From Kiritimatiellia bacterium (GTDB lineage: Bacteria; Verrucomicrobiota; Kiritimatiellia; SLAD01), in contig SLCI01000086.1 of the NCBI GenBank assembly GCA_007125875.1, positions 1-8,911 of the forward strand: a stretch of DNA of 8,911 nt. Reading direction: 5' to 3'. The translations under genes were made by a program, and so were the position numbers. Of the stretch, positions 1-6,978 are shown in pieces. Position 1 is the first letter of the stretch, and every line of letters begins with the position of its first letter. The notes below the pieces were generated by a model. That model saw only the letters and a program-made list of their open reading frames with translations, was not told the origin of the DNA and did not search any database.

Positions 1-72
1 CAGCAGCGCAAGCTAATTGCTGGGCAAGCGAGTGTGCTTGACGCACTTATAGGAGTTGGCGATATTCTGACC

Positions 73-960
73 ATGAGCACGGCATTAGCAGACGTTGCAA
101 CAAGCAGCTACATAGACGGCGCCTTGAGCGAAGTCCGTGCGTTGATGCGTGCCAGTTTCGACGACACCCCCTTAGCTTTCCTCGCTGGCGAGTCGAAAAC
201 ATTGATTGGTACCGGCAAGATGCTGCGTTCACGGTTACCTTTCCGGATAGGACCTACCGTCGGCACCCCGCGCAAGACGCTAACGCACGCCGCCGCTGCC
301 GCCGAAATGATCCACACGGCCAGTCTGCTACACGATGACGTGATTGATGGCGGGCTACTCCGACGCGGTGCACCCGCTTTTTGGGTTGAGCGCGGCGTAT
401 CGGGCGCCATTTTGCTGGGCGACATGATGCTTTTCAAGGCCGTGGATGTCGTTTGCCAGGTCGAAGACAGCCGACTCGCGCATCCGCTAGTGCTTTTCAC
501 CGGTGAAGTCTGCCAAGCCGAGTCAGAGCAAGAGTTGATTTTTCGTGGGCGCGACACGTCATGGGACGATTATGTGCGGATCGCCCGATTCAAAACCGGC
601 GCCCTCTTCGCATTTACGGCTTATGCGGCAGGAAGCGCTGATCCGGTCGTGCGTGACGCACTCACGGAGGCAGGCTACGCCGTTGGTACGGCTTATCAGT
701 TGGCCGACGACATACTCGACGCGAAAGGCAGCGCGAAAGATTCCGGCAAGACGCTGGGAACCGATTCGGAGCGCGCCAAGAACACTTTAATGACGTTTTT
801 GCCGGAAGGAGTTGAACCCGCTACCCACGTGCGTGATCTTTGCGCATCGGCTCGGGAGGGGTTGGCACGGTGGCCAGAAGTGCAGGCCGCTTGGGACCAG
901 TATATGGAGCTGGACCTCATGCCCGAACTAGAGAAGCACTTGCAGCTTATCGAAAGGTAG
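73..960 (+). CDS. trans-polyprenyl diphosphate synthase (probable quinone side-chain synthase)
   Basis: Class I prenyltransferase that condenses isopentenyl diphosphate with an allylic diphosphate to build a polyprenyl chain. Seen (numbering from ATG at 73, 295 aa): GTGK at 46-49 with R52 (IPP-binding region, where the usual GGKxxRP has S for P); first Asp-rich motif DDVID at 88-92 followed by R97-R98; GEVCQ at 144-148; K174-T175; Q209; second Asp-rich motif DDILD at 212-216. The residue five before the first Asp-rich motif is A83, small as in long-chain synthases rather than aromatic as in short-chain ones; this is the main reason for inferring a quinone-tail enzyme. The frame is open to the window's left edge and an in-frame GTG lies at 34, but ATG 73 puts the GxGK motif at the IspB-like position. 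AGGAG at 51-55 is too distant (17 nt) to be a good ribosome site. At 295 aa it is somewhat shorter than IspB (about 320). A geranylgeranyl/farnesyl synthase cannot be excluded. Confidence 0.88.
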   Translation: MSTALADVATSSYIDGALSEVRALMRASFDDTPLAFLAGESKTLIGTGKMLRSRLPFRIGPTVGTPRKTLTHAAAAAEMIHTASLLHDDVIDGGLLRRGAPAFWVERGVSGAILLGDMMLFKAVDVVCQVEDSRLAHPLVLFTGEVCQAESEQELIFRGRDTSWDDYVRIARFKTGALFAFTAYAAGSADPVVRDALTEAGYAVGTAYQLADDILDAKGSAKDSGKTLGTDSERAKNTLMTFLPEGVEPATHVRDLCASAREGLARWPEVQAAWDQYMELDLMPELEKHLQLIER

Positions 961-1012
961 ATTGCGCGTCCGAAACAGGCCGATGAGCTCGGTTCATGCG
1001 GCGGTTTAGGAT

Positions 1013-1038
1013 CGGGAAACGCGGTACGGCGTTTTTCG
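1013..1038 (+). terminator. possible Rho-independent terminator after the polyprenyl synthase gene
   Basis: A perfect inverted repeat pairs AAACGC (1017-1022) with GCGTTT (1029-1034) around a 6-nt loop. It can extend outward through two G-U pairs and two G-C pairs to 1013/1038. A run of five T (1032-1036) forms the 3' arm and tail. The stem is short and part of the T run is inside it, so this would be a weak terminator. It lies about 50 nt after the upstream stop codon and before the candidate nqr promoter, which is a sensible place for it. Confidence 0.35.
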
Positions 1039-1049
1039 AGCGTATCTAT

Positions 1050-1077
1050 TTGACTTTGCTGGGACAGTTTGTAGATT
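1050..1077 (+). promoter_or_regulatory. candidate sigma70-type promoter for the nqr operon
   Basis: TTGACT at 1050-1055 matches the -35 consensus in five of six bases. TAGATT at 1072-1077 matches the -10 consensus in four of six, with a 16-nt spacer. It lies in the only long non-coding stretch ahead of nqrA (961-1152), after the possible terminator, and would give a 5' leader of roughly 65-70 nt. This rests on sequence resemblance only. The rest of 961-1152 shows no other convincing element. Confidence 0.4.
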
Positions 1078-1152
1078 CCCATGGCAAATCCGCGCAGCCC
1101 CCCAACCATAAGGGTCTGCAGTGTAGAGTGAACCGCTATTGCCAGGGTATTT

Positions 1153-2514
1153 ATGACGCCAATACAGATTAAAAAAGGGTTGGACATCCCTCTTGCCGGT
1201 GCGCCCCGGCCCGAGATTGTGGATATACCGGCTGCAAAATCAGTTGCGGTCTACCAGGAGTTTCCCGGGCTGAAAGCCAAGTTGCGTGTGGCCGAGGGTG
1301 ATCAAGTAGGCAAAGGATCGCCGCTTTTCATCGATAAGAAGCGCCCGGATCTGCAATTCTGCTCGCCAGTCGCTGGTGTTGTAAAGGCCATTGAATACGG
1401 TGCACGACGTGCGCTGTACCGCATTGTGATCGACGTCGGCCAAAGCGAAACGCCCGATGTCGAATTTCAACGCTATTCAGCAGACCAATTGCGGGGTGTA
1501 GAAAGATCCGCGGTTCTTTCGCAGCTTCTCTCTTCGGGTTTGTTTAGTCTCATTCGGCAGCGTCCTTTTTCGCGCATTGCGGATCCGGAAATCACACCGA
1601 AAGCGATTTTTGTCAACGGCATGAACACCGCGCCATTTCTGCCCGATTTAAATGTCGTCGTGCAGGGCCAAGAGCGTGCCTTTCAGGCGGGTTTAGATCT
1701 TATGACCCGGCTCACCGAGGGTGATGTCCATCTGTGTATTGCCCCTGATGCGGCGGATTCAATCAAGAGTGCCTCAAACGTGAAGGTACACCAATTCAGT
1801 GGGCCGCATCCCTCTGGTAACACCAGTATTCACATTCATCACATTGATCCGATGGAGCCGACCGATCAGGTATGGACCATTCGTGGTACCGACCTGATTC
1901 GTATCGGTCAGTTATTCTTGGACGGGAATTATCCCGACAAACACGTGATCTCGCTCGGCGGCCCGGGAGTGAAAGAGGACGCCCGTGCACATTACCGCGT
2001 ACAGATTGGCACGCCGCTGGTTGATTTGTTGGATGGCCGTATGCAAGACGGTGAACAGCGGGTCATCAAGGGCGACGCTTTAGCGGGCGTGGCAATGCAG
2101 GAGGGTGAGCATGTTTCAGCCATTTGCAGCGCCATCACCATTCTGGCCGAGGGGCGCGAACAGTTTTTTATGGGGTGGATGGCGCCCGGCATCAACAAAC
2201 TGAGCGCCTCGCGTGCGTACCTATCCGGTTGGAACGGGCACAAGCGAAAGTGGGACCTCACCACCAATATCAACGGCGGCTACCGAGCGATGGTATTTAC
2301 TGGTCTCTACGACAAATATATGCCGCTCAATATTCTGGTCGATTACTTGGTGCGCGCGGTGTTGGCGCATGACACAGATGAGGCGATTTCGCTCGGCATA
2401 CTCGAGACAGACCCCGAAGATTTCGCGCTTTGCGCATACGTATGTCCCTCAAAAATGGATATTTCTGGAGTAATCCGGCAGGGATTAGAGGAAATTGAGA
2501 AGGAAGGCATCTGA
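1153..2514 (+). CDS. nqrA: Na+-translocating NADH:quinone reductase subunit A
   Basis: Cytoplasmic-side subunit of the Na+-NQR complex; family studies link it to quinone interaction. The protein is 453 aa, close to the usual 445-450, with no membrane segments. It opens with the family hallmark IKKGLDIPLAG (6-16), followed by a barrel-sandwich (biotinyl-like) region with KLRVAEGDQVGKGSPLF at 43-59 and FCSPVAGVV at 69-77. Other conserved blocks are KAIFVNGMNT (150-159), FSGPHPSGN (215-223), FFMGWMAPGINKLS (338-351), LYDKYMPLNI (385-394) and the C-terminal ALCAYVCPSK (425-434), near-identical in layout to Vibrio NqrA as remembered. The start ATG has AGGG at 1144-1147 with a 5-nt spacer. Its stop overlaps the nqrB start in TGATG, implying coupled translation. 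First gene of the operon. Confidence 0.97.
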   Translation: MTPIQIKKGLDIPLAGAPRPEIVDIPAAKSVAVYQEFPGLKAKLRVAEGDQVGKGSPLFIDKKRPDLQFCSPVAGVVKAIEYGARRALYRIVIDVGQSETPDVEFQRYSADQLRGVERSAVLSQLLSSGLFSLIRQRPFSRIADPEITPKAIFVNGMNTAPFLPDLNVVVQGQERAFQAGLDLMTRLTEGDVHLCIAPDAADSIKSASNVKVHQFSGPHPSGNTSIHIHHIDPMEPTDQVWTIRGTDLIRIGQLFLDGNYPDKHVISLGGPGVKEDARAHYRVQIGTPLVDLLDGRMQDGEQRVIKGDALAGVAMQEGEHVSAICSAITILAEGREQFFMGWMAPGINKLSASRAYLSGWNGHKRKWDLTTNINGGYRAMVFTGLYDKYMPLNILVDYLVRAVLAHDTDEAISLGILETDPEDFALCAYVCPSKMDISGVIRQGLEEIEKEGI

Positions 2515-3728
2515 TGAAGTTTCTGTTGAAAAGACTGCAGAAGAACAAGCACCTTTTTGAGCCCGGCGGCAAACTGGAGCGTCTCTTCCCTCTCTATGAG
2601 GCGCAAGAGAGCTTCCTGTTCACCCCTCCTGAGACGGCCAAAGGCGCCCCGCATGTGCGCGATGGATTGGATCTAAAGCGCGCGATGATCACGGTCGTAT
2701 TCGCACTCATCCCGCCGACCTTGTGGGGTATTTTCAATGCTGGCTTGCAATATAACACGGTAAACCAAATAGCAGACGCCTCGACCATGGATCATTGGAT
2801 TCAGGGCATGATCATTGTGATGCCGATCATCTTGGTGTCTTATATCGTGGGCGGTATTATTGAGGTGGCCTTCTGTATTATACGTAAACACGAGGTCAAT
2901 GAAGGGTTTTTGGTCACCGGTCTGCTATTCCCTTTAACGCTGCCCCCGACGATTCCGCTTTGGCAGGTGGCTGTGGGCATTGCTTTTGGTATTCTAATTG
3001 GAAAAGAAATCTTCGGCGGAACGGGCTTCAATGTGCTGAACCCAGCGCTTACGGCCCGCGCATTCGTCTTTTTCGCGTATCCGGCCCAGCTCTCTGGTGA
3101 TCAGGTATGGACCGTGGTAAAAGATGGGGCCACGCAGATCGATGGCTTTACCGGTGCAACGCCGTTGGCTGTTGCGGCCAATGTGCCGGACGGTCAGTCT
3201 GTTATCGCCGCTCTAAATGAAGCGGGTTTCACGTGGGCCACCATGTTTGGTGGTGCGATGGGCGGTAGTATCGCGGAGACATCCGTCATACCCATTCTCA
3301 TTGGAGCCGCCATTTTGATCGCGTTGGGTATCGGGTCGTGGCGCATCATGGTCGGAGGTGTGATTGGTTTGATTGCTGGCGCGAGCTTGCTGAACCTGTT
3401 GCCGGCCGACAACTTTTCGCCTTTCACGCAGCTACCGTTCTACTATCACTTGGTGATGGGTAGCTTCGCGTTCGGCATCGTATTTATGGCTACCGATCCG
3501 GTGTCCGCCGCCGCAACCACCACGGGCAAGTGGATTTACGGTATCATGATCGGACTCTTGGCTGTCATTATCCGGGTAGCCAATCCAGCCTTCCCCGAGG
3601 GCATCATGTTAGCGATTCTGTTCATGAATGTGATGGCGCCGATGATCGATCATTACGTTCTTCAGGGCCATATTCGTAAGCGCCAAGCCGATATCAAAGC
3701 AAGGAGGATTAGCTATGCAACAAGCTGA
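2514..3728 (+). CDS. nqrB: Na+-translocating NADH:quinone reductase subunit B
   Basis: Integral membrane subunit (404 aa) that carries one covalent FMN and, in characterised complexes, riboflavin and much of the Na+/quinone pathway. The flavinylation motif DGFTGAT is at 210-216, so T216 should receive FMN; Thr at 213 replaces the Ser of the commonly quoted SGAT. The family blocks EVNEGFLVT (127-135), EIFGGTGFNVLNPALTARAFVFFAYPAQ (165-192) and FMATDPVSA (324-332) are intact. About ten hydrophobic segments are visible from residue 56 to 379, after a soluble, basic N-terminus of about 50 residues that is typical of NqrB and absent from its relative RnfD. Start: AAGGAAGG just upstream (about 2500-2507) and a one-base overlap with the nqrA stop. 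Its last 14 nt overlap nqrC. Confidence 0.97.
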   Translation: MKFLLKRLQKNKHLFEPGGKLERLFPLYEAQESFLFTPPETAKGAPHVRDGLDLKRAMITVVFALIPPTLWGIFNAGLQYNTVNQIADASTMDHWIQGMIIVMPIILVSYIVGGIIEVAFCIIRKHEVNEGFLVTGLLFPLTLPPTIPLWQVAVGIAFGILIGKEIFGGTGFNVLNPALTARAFVFFAYPAQLSGDQVWTVVKDGATQIDGFTGATPLAVAANVPDGQSVIAALNEAGFTWATMFGGAMGGSIAETSVIPILIGAAILIALGIGSWRIMVGGVIGLIAGASLLNLLPADNFSPFTQLPFYYHLVMGSFAFGIVFMATDPVSAAATTTGKWIYGIMIGLLAVIIRVANPAFPEGIMLAILFMNVMAPMIDHYVLQGHIRKRQADIKARRISYATS

Positions 3729-4425
3729 TCGTCAGTTAGTAACATTTGCATTAACCATTTGTTTAACCTGCAGTATTCTGCTGTCGGCGATCGCCGCCGG
3801 GCTGCGTGATCGTCAGGAGCGCGAAGTTGAGCTGGATCGAAAAATGAACGTGTTGATTGCGTTCGGTGTAGATACACGTGACGAGCGTGGTCGCCGTATT
3901 TCGGGCGAAGAGGTTGACGCCATTTTTGCCTCGAACATCCGTGAAATCATCCTCGATGCCGACGGCAACCAAACCGATGAGGAGCCGGATCCCGTTGCCA
4001 TTCGCGAAAGACGGCAGCTGCCCTTATATCTGTGGGAAGAAGACGGGGAAGTGAAGCGCTACGCATTCCCAACCTCCGGGCAAGGGCTGTGGTCCACAAT
4101 TTATGGTTTCCTTGCGCTCGAGCGGGATCTGGCGACGATTGCTGGAATCACCTTCTTTCGACATGGTGAGACACCCGGACTAGGTGGCGAGGTCGATCGT
4201 GATTGGTTTACAGACCAATTTCGTGGCAAGAAGCTGTTCGATGATGGAGAGCCAGTCCAATTCCGTGTTGTGCAAGGCGGCGTCAGCTCTCGTTATCCGG
4301 ACGGCAATCCGCACGCCGTGGATGGCATTAGTGGTGCCACTGTCACGGGGGTGGGTGTTGCACGTTTCATTTCAGAAGACTTCAAGCGCTACAATCAATT
4401 CTTTGAACAGATTCGTGGAGCGTAA
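3715..4425 (+). CDS. nqrC: Na+-translocating NADH:quinone reductase subunit C
   Basis: Subunit with one N-terminal membrane helix (about residues 8-30) and a periplasmic FMN-binding domain. The protein is 236 aa, slightly shorter than the roughly 255 aa of Vibrio NqrC. The ApbE target motif DGISGAT is at 203-209, making T209 the covalent FMN site. The family signature HGETPGLGGEV is at 150-160. The motif is near-identical to that of NqrB (DGxxGAT), so one ApbE can serve both. The start is well defined by a strong AAGGAGG at 3701-3707, 7 nt before the ATG and inside the end of nqrB; the genes overlap by 14 nt. Confidence 0.96.
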   Translation: MQQADRQLVTFALTICLTCSILLSAIAAGLRDRQEREVELDRKMNVLIAFGVDTRDERGRRISGEEVDAIFASNIREIILDADGNQTDEEPDPVAIRERRQLPLYLWEEDGEVKRYAFPTSGQGLWSTIYGFLALERDLATIAGITFFRHGETPGLGGEVDRDWFTDQFRGKKLFDDGEPVQFRVVQGGVSSRYPDGNPHAVDGISGATVTGVGVARFISEDFKRYNQFFEQIRGA

Positions 4426-4460
4426 TTTTTACGAAAACCACTTGAAAGTGAATCAACATC

Positions 4461-4478
4461 GTCTATGTATGAATAGAC
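4461..4478 (+). other. small hairpin in the nqrC-nqrD gap, next to the nqrD ribosome site
   Basis: GTCTAT (4461-4466) and ATAGAC (4473-4478) form a perfect 6-bp stem with a 6-nt loop. A smaller CACT/AGTG stem lies just upstream (4439-4450). The hairpin ends three bases before GGGGGT (4482-4487), the likely ribosome site of nqrD, which can pair with the 16S tail with one G-U wobble. A role in setting nqrD translation or in RNA processing is inference; such small stems can also arise by chance. Confidence 0.35.
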
Positions 4479-4492
4479 TCTGGGGGTAACGT

Positions 4493-5095
4493 ATGGCGGC
4501 AACGAAGAAAATTATTACTGATCCGCTGTCGGACAATAATCCCATCACCATTCAGGTGTTGGGCATCTGTTCGGCACTGGCGGTGACCGTGCAAATGGAG
4601 ACCGCGTTTGTGATGGCCTGCGCTTTGACGGCGGTACTCACGAGCTCAAATCTGATCATTTCTCTCCTGCGCAACTACATCCCGAGCCGCATCCGCATGA
4701 TTGTGGAAGTCTCGGTGATCGCCTCACTCGTGGTGATTGTTGATCAGGTGCTGCGCGCGTTCCTGTTCGAGTTAAGTCGTCAGCTCAGTATTTTCGTCGG
4801 TTTGATTATCACCAACTGTATCGTGATGGGTCGCGCAGAGGCCTTTGCGATTCAGAATCCGCCGGGCAAATCGTTACTCGACGGATTAGGTAATTCACTG
4901 GGTTATAGCGTTATTTTGTTACTGGTAGCTTCGGGTCGCGAAATTCTCGGCGCGGGTACGTGGTACGGTATGCGCGTATTGCCTGAGGCCTACATGGGTA
5001 ACGGACTGGCTGTTCTGGCACCAGGAGCCTTCCTTATTCTGGGTATTATCATTTGGGTGCAGCGCACCGTCACCAACAATTTTAAAGACGACTAA
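4493..5095 (+). CDS. nqrD: Na+-translocating NADH:quinone reductase subunit D
   Basis: Integral membrane subunit (200 aa, about six helices), homologous to RnfE. Together with NqrE it holds an iron centre within the membrane, ligated by two cysteines from each subunit. Both ligands are present here: C26 in QVLGICSALAVT and C109 in IITNCIVMGRAEAFA. Other family blocks are NNPITIQVLG (15-24), LLRNYIPSRIRMIVEV (58-73) and LLDGLGNSLGYS (128-139). The start ATG is preceded by GGGGGT at 4482-4487 with a 5-nt spacer. It is separated from nqrC by 67 nt, the largest gap inside the operon, and from nqrE by 17 nt. Confidence 0.97.
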   Translation: MAATKKIITDPLSDNNPITIQVLGICSALAVTVQMETAFVMACALTAVLTSSNLIISLLRNYIPSRIRMIVEVSVIASLVVIVDQVLRAFLFELSRQLSIFVGLIITNCIVMGRAEAFAIQNPPGKSLLDGLGNSLGYSVILLLVASGREILGAGTWYGMRVLPEAYMGNGLAVLAPGAFLILGIIIWVQRTVTNNFKDD

Positions 5096-5112
5096 GGGCG
5101 AGGATTTAGATC

Positions 5113-5727
5113 ATGCATTACATTAGTCTCGCGGTTGAAACCATTTTCATTAACAACATCGTCCTCGCCTACTTTTTGGGGATGTGTTCATTCTTAGCTT
5201 GCTCAAAGAAGGTTGAGACGTCCTTTGGTTTGGGTATGGCCGTCATCTGCGTGCTGAGCCTGACCGTGCCGTTCAATTGGGTGATCGAGAATTATTTCTT
5301 AAGCGAGGGGGCGCTGGCTTGGACCGGAGTGCCGGCCTTGGCTTCCTTGGACCTTTCCTTCCTGAACCTGATTTGCTTTATCGCCGTGATCGCGTCCACC
5401 GTGCAGTTGGTGGAAATGGTGCTCGATAAGTATTTCCCACGTCTCTACACGTCGCTCGGGATCTTTCTGCCTCTGATTACGGTGAATTGCGCAATCTTGG
5501 GAGGCTCCCTATTTATGGTCGAGCGAACCTACACATTGGCCGAGTCGGCGGTGTACGGCTTCAGCTCTGGGTTCGGTTTTGCCTTGGCGATTGTCAGCTT
5601 GTCCGCGGTACGTAAGAAGATTCGTTACTCTCAGATCCCCGCAGGTCTGCAAGGGTTGGGTATGACGATGATTTTGACCGGCCTGATGTCGATGGCTTTC
5701 ATGTGCTTTGCAGGAATTGACCTGTAA
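5113..5727 (+). CDS. nqrE: Na+-translocating NADH:quinone reductase subunit E
   Basis: Integral membrane subunit (204 aa, about six helices), homologous to RnfA and paired with NqrD in an inverted-topology arrangement. The two iron-ligating cysteines are C25 (LGMCSFLACS) and C126 (ITVNCAILGG). Family blocks include IFINNIVLAYFLGMC (11-25), FPRLYTSLGIFLPLI (108-122) and the C-terminal GLQGLGMTMILTGLMSMAF (178-196). The ribosome site is GAGGA at 5100-5104, 8 nt before the ATG. The gene sits 17 nt after nqrD and 20 nt before nqrF, consistent with one transcript. Confidence 0.97.
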   Translation: MHYISLAVETIFINNIVLAYFLGMCSFLACSKKVETSFGLGMAVICVLSLTVPFNWVIENYFLSEGALAWTGVPALASLDLSFLNLICFIAVIASTVQLVEMVLDKYFPRLYTSLGIFLPLITVNCAILGGSLFMVERTYTLAESAVYGFSSGFGFALAIVSLSAVRKKIRYSQIPAGLQGLGMTMILTGLMSMAFMCFAGIDL

Positions 5728-5747
5728 TTTGTTAACGGAGAACGGTT

Positions 5748-6974
5748 ATGGATATGCTTGTTTATGTAGTCAGTAGTGCTGCCATTTTCACCGGCATCAT
5801 CATGTTCCTGATTGTGGGCTTGGTGATGGTGTCTAAAAAATTGGCTCCAGCTGGTGAAGTAACCGTGGATATCAATGGTGGGCAAAAAGTCATCAACGTC
5901 TCTCCGGGCACGACCCTGCTGAACATCTTGTCCAACGATAAGGTCTACTTGCCATCCGCGTGCGGCGGTGGCGGTACCTGCGCCATGTGCAAGTGCCACA
6001 TTGATGAGGGCGGCGGTAGTATTCTTCCCACAGAGACGGGCCACATCAACAAGCAAGAGGCCCGCGAAGGGATGCGACTGGCCTGTCAGGTGAAAGTGAA
6101 GAAAGACATGAAGATCCGCGTACCGGACGAGGTACTTGAGATCAAGAAATTCGAGGGCACCGTGCGCTCGAATCATAATGTCGCCACATTCATCAAAGAG
6201 CTGATTGTTGATCTGCCGAAAGGCGTGAATCTTGACTTTCAGGCCGGCGGTTATATTCAAATCGATATCCCTAAGTATTCGGTCGATTTCAAGAACTTCG
6301 AGGTGGAAGAAGAGTACCGTGATGCGTGGGATACCTATAAATTATGGGATTACAAAGTCGTCAATGACGAGCCATGCTTTAGAGCCTACTCAATGGCCAA
6401 CCATCCCGCCGAAGGCAACATGGTGATGCTTAACGTCCGTATTGCCACGCCCCCGCCTAACATGCCGGACGTGCCGCCGGGTATCGCTTCCTCCTACATC
6501 TTTGACCTGAAGCCAGGTGACAAAGTTTGGATTAGCGGTCCATTCGGTGAGTTCTATGCGAAAGACACGAAGCGCGAGATGGTTTATATCGGTGGTGGCG
6601 CAGGTATGGCCCCCATGCGCAGTCACATCTTCGATCTTTTCCAGACCAAGCGGACGGATCGCAAAGTCAGTTTCTGGTACGGTGGCCGCTCCAAGCGTGA
6701 GCTGTTTTACATGGAAGACTTCGATCAAATTGAGAAAGAGTTTCCCAACTTCAATTTCAACGTGGCGCTGAGTGAGCCGCTGCCCGAAGACAACTGGGAT
6801 GGGCCGACCGGCTTCATCCACACCGTGGTGGACGAATATCTGCGCCAACATGAAGATCCCACGGAGATTGAATACTATCTGTGCGGACCGCCTCCGATGA
6901 TCGCCGCGGTCAACAAGATGCTGTTCGATTTGGGTGTGGAGCAGGAAATGATTGCCTACGACGAATTTGGCTGA
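5748..6974 (+). CDS. nqrF: Na+-translocating NADH:quinone reductase subunit F (NADH dehydrogenase subunit)
   Basis: Electron-entry subunit: oxidises NADH and passes electrons through FAD and a [2Fe-2S] cluster. Domains: N-terminal membrane helix (about 5-28); plant-type ferredoxin domain (about 36-127) with cluster cysteines C72, C78, C81 and C113; FAD-binding domain with FRAYSMANHP (211-220); NADH-binding domain with IGGGAGMAPMRSH (281-293), FWYGGRSKRELFY (309-321) and YYLCGPPPM (376-384); and the typical end in DEFG. An extra cysteine, C83, sits two residues after C81. At 408 aa the length is that of Vibrio NqrF. The ribosome site is GGAG at 5737-5740. All catalytic motifs appear intact. 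The stop is 4 nt before the chosen apbE start. Confidence 0.98.
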   Translation: MDMLVYVVSSAAIFTGIIMFLIVGLVMVSKKLAPAGEVTVDINGGQKVINVSPGTTLLNILSNDKVYLPSACGGGGTCAMCKCHIDEGGGSILPTETGHINKQEAREGMRLACQVKVKKDMKIRVPDEVLEIKKFEGTVRSNHNVATFIKELIVDLPKGVNLDFQAGGYIQIDIPKYSVDFKNFEVEEEYRDAWDTYKLWDYKVVNDEPCFRAYSMANHPAEGNMVMLNVRIATPPPNMPDVPPGIASSYIFDLKPGDKVWISGPFGEFYAKDTKREMVYIGGGAGMAPMRSHIFDLFQTKRTDRKVSFWYGGRSKRELFYMEDFDQIEKEFPNFNFNVALSEPLPEDNWDGPTGFIHTVVDEYLRQHEDPTEIEYYLCGPPPMIAAVNKMLFDLGVEQEMIAYDEFG

Positions 6975-6978
6975 TGCC

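Noticed and set aside
1..72. Possible 3' end of an upstream gene (frame ending at TGA 39-41)
   Set aside because: Only 12 codons are visible, with no recognisable sequence; a chance reading cannot be distinguished from a real gene end.
696..1187. 163-codon antisense open frame covering the gap before nqrA
   Set aside because: Most of it is opposite the polyprenyl synthase gene; the translation is low in recognisable features and the gap has better explanations on the + strand.
4184..4489. 101-codon + frame overlapping nqrC and running to the nqrD start
   Set aside because: Out of frame within nqrC, including its conserved FMN motif region; no family resemblance, so it is a shadow.
5631..6260. 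209-codon antisense open frame across nqrE/nqrF
   Set aside because: It lies opposite strongly conserved coding sequence, its translation resembles no family I know and is His/Asp-rich in a way typical of a codon-bias shadow.
2514..6974. Possibility that these genes are an Rnf complex rather than NQR
   Set aside because: Gene order ABCDEF with an NqrA-type first gene, a flavodoxin-reductase-like NqrF with ferredoxin, FAD and NADH domains, and no RnfB/RnfC-type multi-cluster ferredoxin all indicate Na+-NQR.
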